Of a stretch of 52,439 nt of DNA, positions 36,077 to 43,650 are shown one piece after another. The stretch comes from Alicyclobacillus tolerans. Its GTDB lineage: Bacteria > Bacillota > Bacilli > Alicyclobacillales > Alicyclobacillaceae. Numbering within the stretch: the first letter of the stretch is position 1; each line of letters starts with the position of its first letter. The translations under genes and the position numbers were made by a program. The stretch is taken from contig NZ_JAJFNK010000036.1 of assembly GCF_021739485.1 (NCBI RefSeq), positions 1-52,439 of the forward strand. The letters run 5' to 3'. Below the pieces are notes generated by a model. It saw nothing but the letters and a program-made list of their open reading frames with translations, had not been told where the DNA came from and did not search any database.

Positions 36077-37351
36077 TTGGCTAAAATCATCATCGAAGGC
36101 GGGCACCGCATCGAAGGATCTGTGCGTATTGGCGGTGCCAAGAATGCGGTCTTACCGATTTTGGCCGCAAGTCTGCTGGCTTCATCGGGAACCAGTCACA
36201 TTGAAGATGTTCCTTCACTACTTGACGTTCGAAACATGGCAGAGACCATTACAGCCCTTGGTGCCACGGTTCAAGTGACCGGCAGTACATACCAAATTCG
36301 GGCGACAGATATTCGCAGTGTTGAACCACCGCTCGATCTCGTTCGACGGATGCGCGCTTCGTTTGTGGTCGCAGGACCCTTGCTCGCGCGTTTTGGCGAA
36401 GCCGTGATGGCGCTGCCGGGCGGCTGCAACATCGGACCTCGTCCGGTCGATTTGCACATCAAGGGGCTGGAGGCGCTCGGGGCTCGGGCCGTGATCGAAG
36501 GCGGATTCGTCCACTTCAAGGCCCCGCGAGGCGGCCTTAGAGGCGCGCGCGTCTACCTCGACATCCCAAGCGTGGGCGCTACGCAGAACATCATGATGGC
36601 TGCGACGCTTGCCAAGGGCCAAACCATTATCGAAAATGCCGCCAAGGAACCGGAAAACGTCGACCTCGCGAACTACCTGAACGCCATGGGAGCGCGAGTG
36701 CGCGGAGCCGGCACCGATACCATCCGCATTGATGGGGTTTCTGCGATGCACGGTGCGACGCATACCGTGATCCCAGACCGCATTGAAGCCGGAACGTTCC
36801 TGCTGGCCGGCGCCGTGATGGGCAACGGAATCTACGTGGAGAATGCCGTGTCGAACCACCTTACGCCGCTGTTGGCGAAGATTCAAGAAGCCGGGGCTGA
36901 GGTCGCGGACGACGTGACCGGAGTCCGGGTTTGGCCTGCTGAAGGCAGCCGGCTGCGGGCACTCGACGTCAAGACGCACTACTATCCGGCGTATCCCACC
37001 GACTTGCAGGCGCAAATCGTGGCTGGATTGGCCATGGGCCTTGGGACGAGCACGATTACGGAGACGGTGTTTGAGAACCGGTTCATGCATGTGGCGGAAC
37101 TCCGGCGCATGGGAGCGGAGATTCAAGTGGAAGGCCGCCTCGCCATTATCGATGGGATCGAGAAGCTCTCCGGTGCACAGGTGACAGCGACCGACTTACG
37201 GGCTGGAGCCGCGCTGGTCATCGCCGGTTTGATGGCCGACGGCTACACCGAGGTGATGGGTTTGCATCATATCGATCGCGGTTATGACAACCTGGTTGGG
37301 AAGTTCCAAGCACTTGGCGCCAACATCCGCCGCGTGGAAGACGACGAGTAA
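36077..37351 (+). CDS. murA: UDP-N-acetylglucosamine 1-carboxyvinyltransferase
   Basis: First committed step of peptidoglycan synthesis: transfer of enolpyruvate from PEP to UDP-GlcNAc. The 424 residues form the two inside-out alpha/beta domains. K22-N23 in RIGGAKNAVLPIL and the catalytic C117 in ALPGGCNIGPRPVD (the fosfomycin target) are present, so the enzyme should be fosfomycin-sensitive. DLRAGAALVIAG and HHIDRGYDN mark the C-terminal part. The TTG start at 36077 follows GGGGGT. A strong terminator ends the unit. Confidence 0.96.
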   Translation: MAKIIIEGGHRIEGSVRIGGAKNAVLPILAASLLASSGTSHIEDVPSLLDVRNMAETITALGATVQVTGSTYQIRATDIRSVEPPLDLVRRMRASFVVAGPLLARFGEAVMALPGGCNIGPRPVDLHIKGLEALGARAVIEGGFVHFKAPRGGLRGARVYLDIPSVGATQNIMMAATLAKGQTIIENAAKEPENVDLANYLNAMGARVRGAGTDTIRIDGVSAMHGATHTVIPDRIEAGTFLLAGAVMGNGIYVENAVSNHLTPLLAKIQEAGAEVADDVTGVRVWPAEGSRLRALDVKTHYYPAYPTDLQAQIVAGLAMGLGTSTITETVFENRFMHVAELRRMGAEIQVEGRLAIIDGIEKLSGAQVTATDLRAGAALVIAGLMADGYTEVMGLHHIDRGYDNLVGKFQALGANIRRVEDDE

Positions 37352-37421
37352 CGAAACGGGTCGGCGCTGCCCGGCCTCCTCATCAAACCCCTTTATCTGA
37401 ACGGCCTCATTGAAACGAAGC

Positions 37422-37461
37422 ACACCCGCTGCGGAGAACGTCCGCGAAGCGGGTGTTTTTA
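37422..37461 (+). terminator. Terminator after murA
   Basis: ACACCCGCT (37422-37430) pairs with AGCGGGTGT (37448-37456), and inside it GCGGA pairs with TCCGC. TTTT follows directly. Confidence 0.93.
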
Positions 37462-37586
37462 TGTTGCGGAGGCTCCCTCGGGACCCAGGTTCAGAAATTT
37501 GAGGAATATAGCTTGGACGATCTGTCCAAGCCACGCGCGTTTCGTTGCATATCATGAAGCATCCAACAAAGGGGAGGTGTAAGAGC

Positions 37587-37949
37587 TTGGCACAATTGCT
37601 CAGAAACACGGCAAAGGCCCGAAACGCCAGATCCGTCCAATTTCGCCCTGTAAATGCCCGCGTAACACAGGACCTTGGAACCGGCTTCCGCCGTCTCGTG
37701 TTCCCGCCGGTGACCATTCCAGGACACTCGATCCGGCAAATTGTCATGCATGCAGGAACGGGCCGAGTCGCGATCAGCGGAGGTTGGAGCGTCAACCTTC
37801 TGGTTTCGGCTTATGCAACCGACAGTTATCCGCAAAGTGAAGAAAGCTGGGTGCTGTACATCGACAACCCGAACAGCAGCTCCATTATCGTCACGCCGTA
37901 TCTGATCAGCAAATCGCGCACGTTGACCATCACCCGTAAAAACAGTTAA
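37587..37949 (+). CDS. Hypothetical 120-residue protein
   Basis: No family is recognised. The protein starts with a basic stretch (RNTAKARNARSVQFRPVNARVTQ) and continues with alternating hydrophobic residues that suggest a small beta-sandwich, ending in IIVTPYLISKSRTLTITRKNS. No signal peptide, cysteine or membrane segment. The TTG start at 37587 follows AAGGGGAGGTG by 7 nt, a strong ribosome site, which argues for a real gene; the in-frame ATG codons upstream have none. It is flanked by terminators on both sides, so it is monocistronic, and it faces the protease gene. Confidence 0.7.
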   Translation: MAQLLRNTAKARNARSVQFRPVNARVTQDLGTGFRRLVFPPVTIPGHSIRQIVMHAGTGRVAISGGWSVNLLVSAYATDSYPQSEESWVLYIDNPNSSSIIVTPYLISKSRTLTITRKNS

Positions 37950-37970
37950 TTGCGCACCAACCCCCCCCGG

Positions 37971-38016
37971 GCAGCCCCGCAAGCAGCGCCACCTGCTTCG
38001 GGGCTGCTTCCTTTTC
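37971..38016 (+). terminator. Terminator of the 120-residue protein gene
   Basis: GCAGCCCCG (37971-37979) pairs with CGGGGCTGC (37999-38007), and AAGCAG pairs with CTGCTT inside it. The tail TTCCTTTTCTT follows. Confidence 0.9.
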
Positions 38017-38089
38017 TTATGCATTAGACGCAACAGAACCCCTGCCATAGGACGCCTGACGCACAGGACTCCCTGATGATGCCCATTGG

Positions 38090-39154
38090 TCATTTTGCAG
38101 GCCGTGGACGAGCCCCTTTCTGCCGGATTTGAACCACTTGAATCGAAGCCAGTTCCTTTGCCGTAAGTCGGCGCGCATAGGAGGAGTTGCGGACCGGGAC
38201 AATTCGGACTCGACCTGTAGAATTGGGCTTTGCCACGTTCACCTGAAACCTTCGCAGGGCCCAGTCAATTGGAAACGCAACGGAGATCCTTCCGTCGGTG
38301 CTGCCTGCATAGTTGACGGCCGCGGCGAAGTTATCCGCGCTCCGGAGCCACACGGAACCCGAGTCGCCTGGAAGGGAGACGGGGTTGCGGCCTTGGACGA
38401 TGGTTTGATTGCGAAACTTCAGGGTACCTAGACTCCCTCCGTAATCGACGAGGATGTCGGTGTTCACGGAGGTGACGGTGCCGTACCGCAAACCGGTAGT
38501 GCGGCCGACCTTTTTGAAGCGCGCGCCCACTCGATAGGAAGTGACGTGTCCTGGAATGATGCCCACCGCAGCGTAGCGAGGCGACAGGATGCTGTTTCGT
38601 ACCGGAGTCGACAAGGCGGCGTCGATGAAATTGGGCGCGTTTTTCTTGAGCAGTGCTAAGCGGGACAAATAGCCGACGCGATCGACAACGGGACGTCCGC
38701 CATCCGCTCCCCCAGGCTGCAAGGTTTCGGCACGGTTTCTGGCGTTGATGGGGTTGGTCAGTACGTGGTTGTCACTGAAAATGTACCACTGGGTTCCGCT
38801 TGGGGCATCTGTCACAATCAAGCCTGCGGTTCCAGAGCCAGCGATGGTTCCAATGCTGTAACCCGCAGGCACTGGCCGAATTCGGCGGGCGTAGTTTGCG
38901 TGGGAACGGATTTTGCCGCTTTTCACGACCCGGATGGGCACGGCCACCTTCCGCCTTTTTAGAGCGAGCTGCAGCGCTCGCGCGATTCCCAGCGAAGAGG
39001 CAGAACGCGCGTTGGCATAGATGACGACGGCAGCTCCTTGGCTGGGGTCTTTAGGATCGCGATGGCCGACGCCAACGCCGTACACCTTTGGATGCTTGAG
39101 TAAGGACGCAGCAATGCGCTCTTTCATCGCATGCGCATGGGCAAATGTGGCCAT
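38090..39154 (-). CDS. Trypsin-like serine protease, no signal peptide
   Basis: A 354-residue protein with a chymotrypsin-fold domain. The catalytic triad is readable: H130 in FSDNHVLTN, D178 in NFIDAALSTP and S265 in LPGDSGSVWL, with an oxyanion GDSG. The N-terminal 95 residues (VYGVGVGHRDP, VVIYANARS, KVAVPIRVVKSGK) resemble the pre-domain seen in bacterial proteases of the NAL1-like type. No signal peptide or membrane helix is seen, so it would be intracellular or released by lysis or in the spore. The start is ATG 39154; the Shine-Dalgarno site is weak. Substrate unknown. Confidence 0.78.
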   Translation of the reverse strand: MATFAHAHAMKERIAASLLKHPKVYGVGVGHRDPKDPSQGAAVVIYANARSASSLGIARALQLALKRRKVAVPIRVVKSGKIRSHANYARRIRPVPAGYSIGTIAGSGTAGLIVTDAPSGTQWYIFSDNHVLTNPINARNRAETLQPGGADGGRPVVDRVGYLSRLALLKKNAPNFIDAALSTPVRNSILSPRYAAVGIIPGHVTSYRVGARFKKVGRTTGLRYGTVTSVNTDILVDYGGSLGTLKFRNQTIVQGRNPVSLPGDSGSVWLRSADNFAAAVNYAGSTDGRISVAFPIDWALRRFQVNVAKPNSTGRVRIVPVRNSSYARRLTAKELASIQVVQIRQKGARPRPAK

Positions 39155-39228
39155 GTTGCTTCACGTCTTCCCACAGGGTTTTACGTTAGTGTATTCCGCG
39201 GAAAGGCACCGTGAATGGGCCCAAAATG

Positions 39229-39264
39229 AAAAAGGCTCGTCCACTCGACGGGAGCGAACGAGCC
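39229..39264 (-). terminator. Terminator of the secreted-protein gene
   Basis: Read on the minus strand, GGCTCGT (39264-39258) pairs with ACGAGCC (39240-39234) and is followed by TTTTTCATTTT. It lies 27 nt after the end of the 39291-40346 gene, so the protease downstream is probably transcribed separately. Confidence 0.88.
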
Positions 39265-39290
39265 ATGGGTATAAAATGCACTGCAAACTC

Positions 39291-40346
39291 TTAATGGTCT
39301 TGATGTTGCATGCCGGGCAGGATTTGCACGCCGGACGAATTCGGAAACTGCGCCACAAGCCCTTGCAAGGTCGAAACCTGCTTTTCGATATCGGCCGCAG
39401 CGGTACTGATTGCGCTGGTATTGGAGGCTTGTCCGGCAGAAGCGTTTAACGCATAACCATTGACCGCCTGCCAGTCGCTGCTCAAGCTGGTTGCGACTGC
39501 TTGCAAGGTGGTGAGGATTTGGCTGGATGTCAGTGTGGAACTCGTTGCCGGTTGGTACACCGATTGGGTGGTCGATGTCCCGGTCGTCGTGCCGCTGGTG
39601 CCCGTGGTACTGCTTGTCGTGCTTCCGCTTGTCGCCGTTGCGCCAAAGGCTTGGAGGGCGTTCATCATGCGGTTCAACTGATCGTATGCGGATTGAAGCT
39701 GCTGCAAGCCGCTCGTCAAAGCGTTGACGGCGCTGTGTTCACTTTCACTCTCGCCGCGGCCGGGTCCGGGTCCCATCGCCGCGCCGAAGTTGAACAGCGA
39801 GATGGCACTGACTGCTTGAGTATACTGATTGAGTTTCTGAGCCGAGCTCTGAAGTTTATTAATCACGCCCAACAGTTGTTCACTGTCGATGATGCCTGCT
39901 GCGGATGGGCCTCCTTGGTTGGCCCCGGACTGGATTCCAACGCCCAGTTTTTGCAGCAGTTGCTGGACGGAGGAGAGGGGGACGTAGGTGACGCCGTTGA
40001 CCGTGATCGCGTCGCTAAATATTGGAGACGTACTCGGCGCCGATGAGCCCTGCAAGGAGAGCGTCGTGGGCTGTTGCACCGGCACGTTGGACAGTTGCAG
40101 AGTGTTTCCGTTCCAAGACGCCTGAATGCCGTCTTGTGCCAACAGTTTGTTCAAATACCAGATGCCAAAAAAATTCGTGCCTTGGAACTGAATCGCCTGA
40201 GCCTTGCCTTGGTCTTGTCCATTTTGGATGAGTCCTGCCCAGAACGACTTAAACCCTGTGTCCGCGAATGCTGGAGTCGACGCCATGAGGCTGGAGCCGA
40301 GAATGGCCCCGATTGCTGTGTACACGAGTGGACCTTTCCACTTCAT
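39291..40346 (-). CDS. Secreted protein with copper-amine-oxidase-like N-terminal domain
   Basis: A 351-residue exported protein. The signal peptide is MKWKGPLVYTAIGAILGSSLMASTPAFA with a probable cleavage after AFA. Residues about 45-120 fit the small domain often called copper amine oxidase N-terminal-like, with IWYLNKLLAQDGIQASWNGNTLQLSNV and ITVNGVTYVPLSSVQQLLQKLG; this domain has no oxidase activity by itself. The rest is helical and Gln/Ala-rich, with a Thr/Ser/Gly run around 240-265 and a C-terminal QHQDH. The ATG at 40346 is preferred because GGGAAGGG lies upstream and the signal peptide then starts correctly. Role unknown. Confidence 0.75.
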   Translation of the reverse strand: MKWKGPLVYTAIGAILGSSLMASTPAFADTGFKSFWAGLIQNGQDQGKAQAIQFQGTNFFGIWYLNKLLAQDGIQASWNGNTLQLSNVPVQQPTTLSLQGSSAPSTSPIFSDAITVNGVTYVPLSSVQQLLQKLGVGIQSGANQGGPSAAGIIDSEQLLGVINKLQSSAQKLNQYTQAVSAISLFNFGAAMGPGPGRGESESEHSAVNALTSGLQQLQSAYDQLNRMMNALQAFGATATSGSTTSSTTGTSGTTTGTSTTQSVYQPATSSTLTSSQILTTLQAVATSLSSDWQAVNGYALNASAGQASNTSAISTAAADIEKQVSTLQGLVAQFPNSSGVQILPGMQHQDH

Positions 40347-40661
40347 TAAAAACCAACCCTTCCCATTTTCCCGATTCATCCCAATCGGCGAATGATATCA
40401 CCCAGTCCCAACTGTTGAAGCTTGTCGATGCGTTTCTATGTACGGTGCTTGTTGTCGAATCTTGCGCCCACTCATTCTACTTGCCTGGACAAGCCCTTAC
40501 CTGAGTCCGCTGTCCCGACCGGCGTAGGACTTTTATCCTGATTTGGGGGCAATTCTCGCAGGCTATCCAATCATATCCCGCAAAGCCCATACATAAGGTA
40601 GGAAAGGACAGGCGTAGCCAGCGGCCGCCGCCACGACACCGGGAGGAAGGGAGAGACGCCA
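40347..40661. other. Divergent intergenic region before spoIID
   Basis: 315 bp between the minus-strand secreted-protein gene and spoIID. A sigma-E-like -10 box CATACATA lies at 40588-40595, 67 nt before the spoIID start, but no ATA-type -35 box stands at 13-14 bp (the nearest, TCATATC at 40571, is too close). Nothing else is recognised. Confidence 0.35.
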
Positions 40662-42191
40662 TTGCGTTTGCGTCAACGCCGTTTTCGACCTCGCACCGCC
40701 CGCTTTCGACCTAGACTGAGTACGCCGTCCCTGTTGCGCGGACCGACCCGTTTGGCGTTCGATCGCGTCCGCACCAGCATGGGACAGGCCCGGCGCGGCC
40801 TCGCCGGTTTGGCATCCCGTCCTGTGGGGTTGCGCGTCAAACTGGCCATTGGCGTGGGCTTGGCGTTCGTGGGAATGGTCCTCATCCCATCTGCGATCGC
40901 GGTCCTAACCCACCGCGGCCAAACAGAGCCGGTCTTGTCCTGGGTCAGTTCCAAAGACGCCCGGGTTCCGATTAAGGTGTTGGAGTGGAACCGCGGCAAG
41001 GTCGTGACCATGCCCCTCAACGACTACGTATTGGATGTGGTGGCGGCCGAGATGAATCCCAGTGCGCCGATTGCCGCCCTCGAGGCCGCGGCTGTGGCGG
41101 CGAGAACGTACGCGATCCGTTCCATGCTCCCCATACCGCCCGGAGTGCAGCCAACCTTTGCTCAGTCGCACGGGGCCAACGTCACGGACAACGCCACCTT
41201 AGACCTGCCTTGGCTGACCACCGCCCAACAAGAGGACAAGTTCGGCAAGGCAGATGCCGTCTTGACCTTGCGCCTGGAGCAGGCCGTACAGGCGACGGAC
41301 GGGCAGGTATTGACGTATCACGGATCGCCCATTGTGGCCTTCATGACCGCACTGTCACCGGGAGAGACCCGGGATGGGAAGTCGGTGTTCGGGCAGCCGG
41401 TGCCGTACTTAAAGTCGGTGAAGTGCCCGGACGACTTGAAGGACCCCAAAGAAACCCAAACGTTTCGGTTTTCGACGGCTCAGTTGCAGCAACTGCTCGG
41501 CATCCCGGCGGCGCCCGCAGGGTCGGCAGTCGGCACACCCGCAGCCTCTGCGACGGGAGCCTCCGCGACGGCCTCCGGTACGCACACGGCCAGCAAATCG
41601 CAAGCCGCGGGCTCCCGTGGGAGTTCCCGCGCCGGTGCTCCGGCAAGCGCAAGTGCAAGTGCCAGTGCAAGCAAAGGCGCAGCGGTCCGTGGGTTGATCC
41701 CGGCCGACCTCAAGATGCACGGGGCGGATGCCCAGGGCTTTGTCCAGTCCGTCACATACGGGAAACAGACCTTCTCGGGGATGGACTTTGCGAACCGGCT
41801 CCACCTGCCCTCGAGCAGCTTTACGTGGAAGTGGCAGGGGCAAACGCTCGTCGTCACGACCAAGGGAATCGGCAATGGTCTGGGTATGAGCCTTCACGAG
41901 GCAACGGTCATGGCAGGGAGGAAAATGAGTTACTCAAAGATCCTTGCGACCTTTTATCCGGGAACCCAGCTCGTTTCAGATGCGGCGTGGACCCAAGGGC
42001 TGGCAAGTTCTTCGGCAAACGCGTCGGGGAACTTCACGGGAAATCAGCCGACAAGTTCGTCGGCAAAGCAGCCTGCAAATCCATCTGCGAATACGGCCCT
42101 GAGTTCGTCCGGACAGACGTCCTTCGCCACCCAAGCAGCCGGAACGACAGCCGCGACTTCGACGCCGGCGCAGAGCAAAAAGTCGTCGTAA
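40662..42191 (+). CDS. spoIID: Stage II sporulation protein D, expanded
   Basis: Peptidoglycan lytic transglycosylase of engulfment, made in the mother cell. It is 509 residues here against about 340 in B. subtilis. An Arg-rich N-terminus (1-58) precedes the membrane anchor (about 60-82). The catalytic Glu is E130 in VVAAEMNPSAPIAALEAAAVAARTYA. A Ser/Ala/Gly insert (about 282-335) splits the domain and a Ser/Thr/Asn tail (455-509) follows it. The usual C-terminal GHGVGMS motif reads GNGLGMSLHEA, so its His is lost. The TTG start follows AGGAAGGGAG. Confidence 0.88.
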   Translation: MRLRQRRFRPRTARFRPRLSTPSLLRGPTRLAFDRVRTSMGQARRGLAGLASRPVGLRVKLAIGVGLAFVGMVLIPSAIAVLTHRGQTEPVLSWVSSKDARVPIKVLEWNRGKVVTMPLNDYVLDVVAAEMNPSAPIAALEAAAVAARTYAIRSMLPIPPGVQPTFAQSHGANVTDNATLDLPWLTTAQQEDKFGKADAVLTLRLEQAVQATDGQVLTYHGSPIVAFMTALSPGETRDGKSVFGQPVPYLKSVKCPDDLKDPKETQTFRFSTAQLQQLLGIPAAPAGSAVGTPAASATGASATASGTHTASKSQAAGSRGSSRAGAPASASASASASKGAAVRGLIPADLKMHGADAQGFVQSVTYGKQTFSGMDFANRLHLPSSSFTWKWQGQTLVVTTKGIGNGLGMSLHEATVMAGRKMSYSKILATFYPGTQLVSDAAWTQGLASSSANASGNFTGNQPTSSSAKQPANPSANTALSSSGQTSFATQAAGTTAATSTPAQSKKSS

Positions 42192-42266
42192 AAAACCGAG
42201 TGACACTAGGGAAACGAAGCTATAAGTAAAAAATTAGTATTTCGTGCAAAAAAGCTATTGGTAGAG

Positions 42267-42296
42267 GTATAGAACCTGTTTTTCGTGGCGAGACTT
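42267..42296 (+). promoter_or_regulatory. Sigma-F-type promoter of spoIIQ
   Basis: GTATA (42267-42271), a 15-bp spacer and GGCGAGACTT (42287-42296) fit the forespore sigma-F consensus GTATA / GGnnAnAnT at the consensus spacing. It lies 22 nt before the spoIIQ start. Confidence 0.7.
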
Positions 42297-42317
42297 CGTA
42301 CTGAGGTGAGAGCCACT

Positions 42318-43016
42318 ATGGATGAAAAGAAACATTCATCGCAACCACAAACAGGTTCAGAGAGTAAAAAGGCCAATGAGAACCCACAAAGTGGGCAGGC
42401 CCCTATCAAATCTCGTCGCATCTTTGCCAAGCGCTGGTTGTATCCGGCCATTTATCTTGGAGCTGCTGCGCTTATAATCGGACTGATGTACATCAAGAGT
42501 CAAACCGGAACAAGTCCGACCAGCACGAACGTATCGGGTGAGCCTTCCGGACAGCCGGCGTCGGCTGCAGCAGAAACGTTCAACTGGCCGGTCGCCCAAG
42601 GAGCGAAGCCGACGGTCTCGCTGGGTTATTTCCCAGTGAAAGGCACCGCGCAGGAGCAGGCAGACGCCTTGGTCAACTACGACAACGGCTACTATCCGCA
42701 CAAGGGCATCGACATTAAAGTCACTGGCGACAAGTCGTTTGGCGTTGCCGCAGCGACAGCCGGTAAGGTGACGGCTGTGACGCAAAACCCGCTGATGGGC
42801 CTCACCATCGAAGTGACCAGCCCCAACGGCTATGTGGAACGCTATGAGTCGCTGTCGGCGGCAACCGTCAAAGTCGGGCAGGAGGTTTCTGCAGGACAGG
42901 CCATCGGCACCAGCGGGACTTGTCAGTTTGAACAGTCCCAAGGAAACCATCTCTACTTCGAGGTTCTCAAAAATAACCAATCGGTAGACCCGACGACTCT
43001 GTTGCCAAAACTGTAA
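42318..43016 (+). CDS. spoIIQ: Stage II sporulation protein Q (LytM/M23 domain)
   Basis: Forespore membrane protein that pairs with SpoIIIAH across the intermembrane space and supports engulfment. The 232 residues comprise a hydrophilic N-terminus, one membrane helix (41-59) and an extracytoplasmic M23 domain (about 88-225). The first metal motif is intact, HKGID (H128, D132). The second reads H211-L-Y213-F where active LytM enzymes have HxH, so the third zinc ligand is Tyr. The protein is thus likely a structural rather than catalytic peptidase homologue, or has altered metal binding. The ATG follows GAGGTGAG. The position after spoIID is conserved. Confidence 0.88.
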   Translation: MDEKKHSSQPQTGSESKKANENPQSGQAPIKSRRIFAKRWLYPAIYLGAAALIIGLMYIKSQTGTSPTSTNVSGEPSGQPASAAAETFNWPVAQGAKPTVSLGYFPVKGTAQEQADALVNYDNGYYPHKGIDIKVTGDKSFGVAAATAGKVTAVTQNPLMGLTIEVTSPNGYVERYESLSAATVKVGQEVSAGQAIGTSGTCQFEQSQGNHLYFEVLKNNQSVDPTTLLPKL

Positions 43017-43052
43017 TCCCTATTTTCCTGAAGCGCAGCAAGGAAATGCGAC

Positions 43053-43090
43053 TAGGCCGCTGAAAAATACCAGCGGCCTATTTTCTTTTA
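43053..43090 (+). terminator. Terminator after spoIIQ
   Basis: TAGGCCGCTG (43053-43062) pairs perfectly with CAGCGGCCTA (43071-43080) around AAAAATAC, followed by TTTTCTTTTA. Confidence 0.95.
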
Positions 43091-43170
43091 TTTCCCGAGA
43101 AGTAAATGAGAGAAAACGCAAGATATTTGAACGAAACAAGCCGTGACAAGCTGTAAACGAGGAAAGCAAG

Positions 43171-43198
43171 GCATATGGTGTACACCCCCTCATATACT
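43171..43198 (+). promoter_or_regulatory. Sigma-E-type promoter of spoIIID
   Basis: GCATATG (43171-43177) and CATATACT (43191-43198), 13 bp apart, match the mother-cell sigma-E pattern ATAt / CATAcanT in most positions. It lies 38 nt before the spoIIID start. ACAAG words just upstream (about 43134-43151) resemble half-matches to SpoIIID binding sites, so autoregulation is possible. Confidence 0.62.
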
Positions 43199-43236
43199 GT
43201 ATCAGACCACTTGAGCAGTATGGGGAGGCGAGGGGA

Positions 43237-43545
43237 GTGCATGATTATATCAAAGAGCGTACTCTCAAAATTGGCGAGTACATTGTCGAAACCCGCAACA
43301 CGGTAAGAACCATAGCCCGTGAATTTGGGGTTTCGAAGAGCACTGTCCACAAAGACTTGACCGAGAGACTGCCCGAAATTAACCCAGACCTAGCGAACAG
43401 AGTCAAGGAAATCCTCGAATACCACAAGTCGATTCGGCATCTTCGTGGCGGAGAAGCTACAAAATTAAAATATCATAAGGAGGAGCCGGAAACAGATTCG
43501 ACAAAAAAATACGATATTCGAAAAGGAGTTTCAAGCGGGTTGTAG
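43237..43545 (+). CDS. spoIIID: Sporulation transcription factor SpoIIID
   Basis: Mother-cell DNA-binding regulator that modulates sigma-E genes and prepares the sigma-K switch. The first 80 residues are nearly those of B. subtilis SpoIIID, from HDYIKERTLKIGEYIVETRNTVR through the helix-turn-helix IAREFGVSKSTVHKDLTERLPEINPDLANRV to HLRGGEATKLKYHK. The C-terminal tail differs and the total is 102 residues against 93. The GTG start at 43237 lies 8 nt after GGGGAGG. Confidence 0.97.
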   Translation: MHDYIKERTLKIGEYIVETRNTVRTIAREFGVSKSTVHKDLTERLPEINPDLANRVKEILEYHKSIRHLRGGEATKLKYHKEEPETDSTKKYDIRKGVSSGL

Positions 43546-43650
43546 AAGTTTAACGGTATTCGTATCGCACCTGGATGATGAGCCTAGGATTAGTGGACGT
43601 GGCAGGGGATACGCTCAGATGCACGCTCAGTTGGGGAGGACTCGCCGTAC

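Noticed and set aside
40571..40595. Full sigma-E promoter before spoIID
   Set aside because: The -10-like CATACATA is good, but the only ATA-containing -35 candidate is about 10 bp away, too close for sigma-E.
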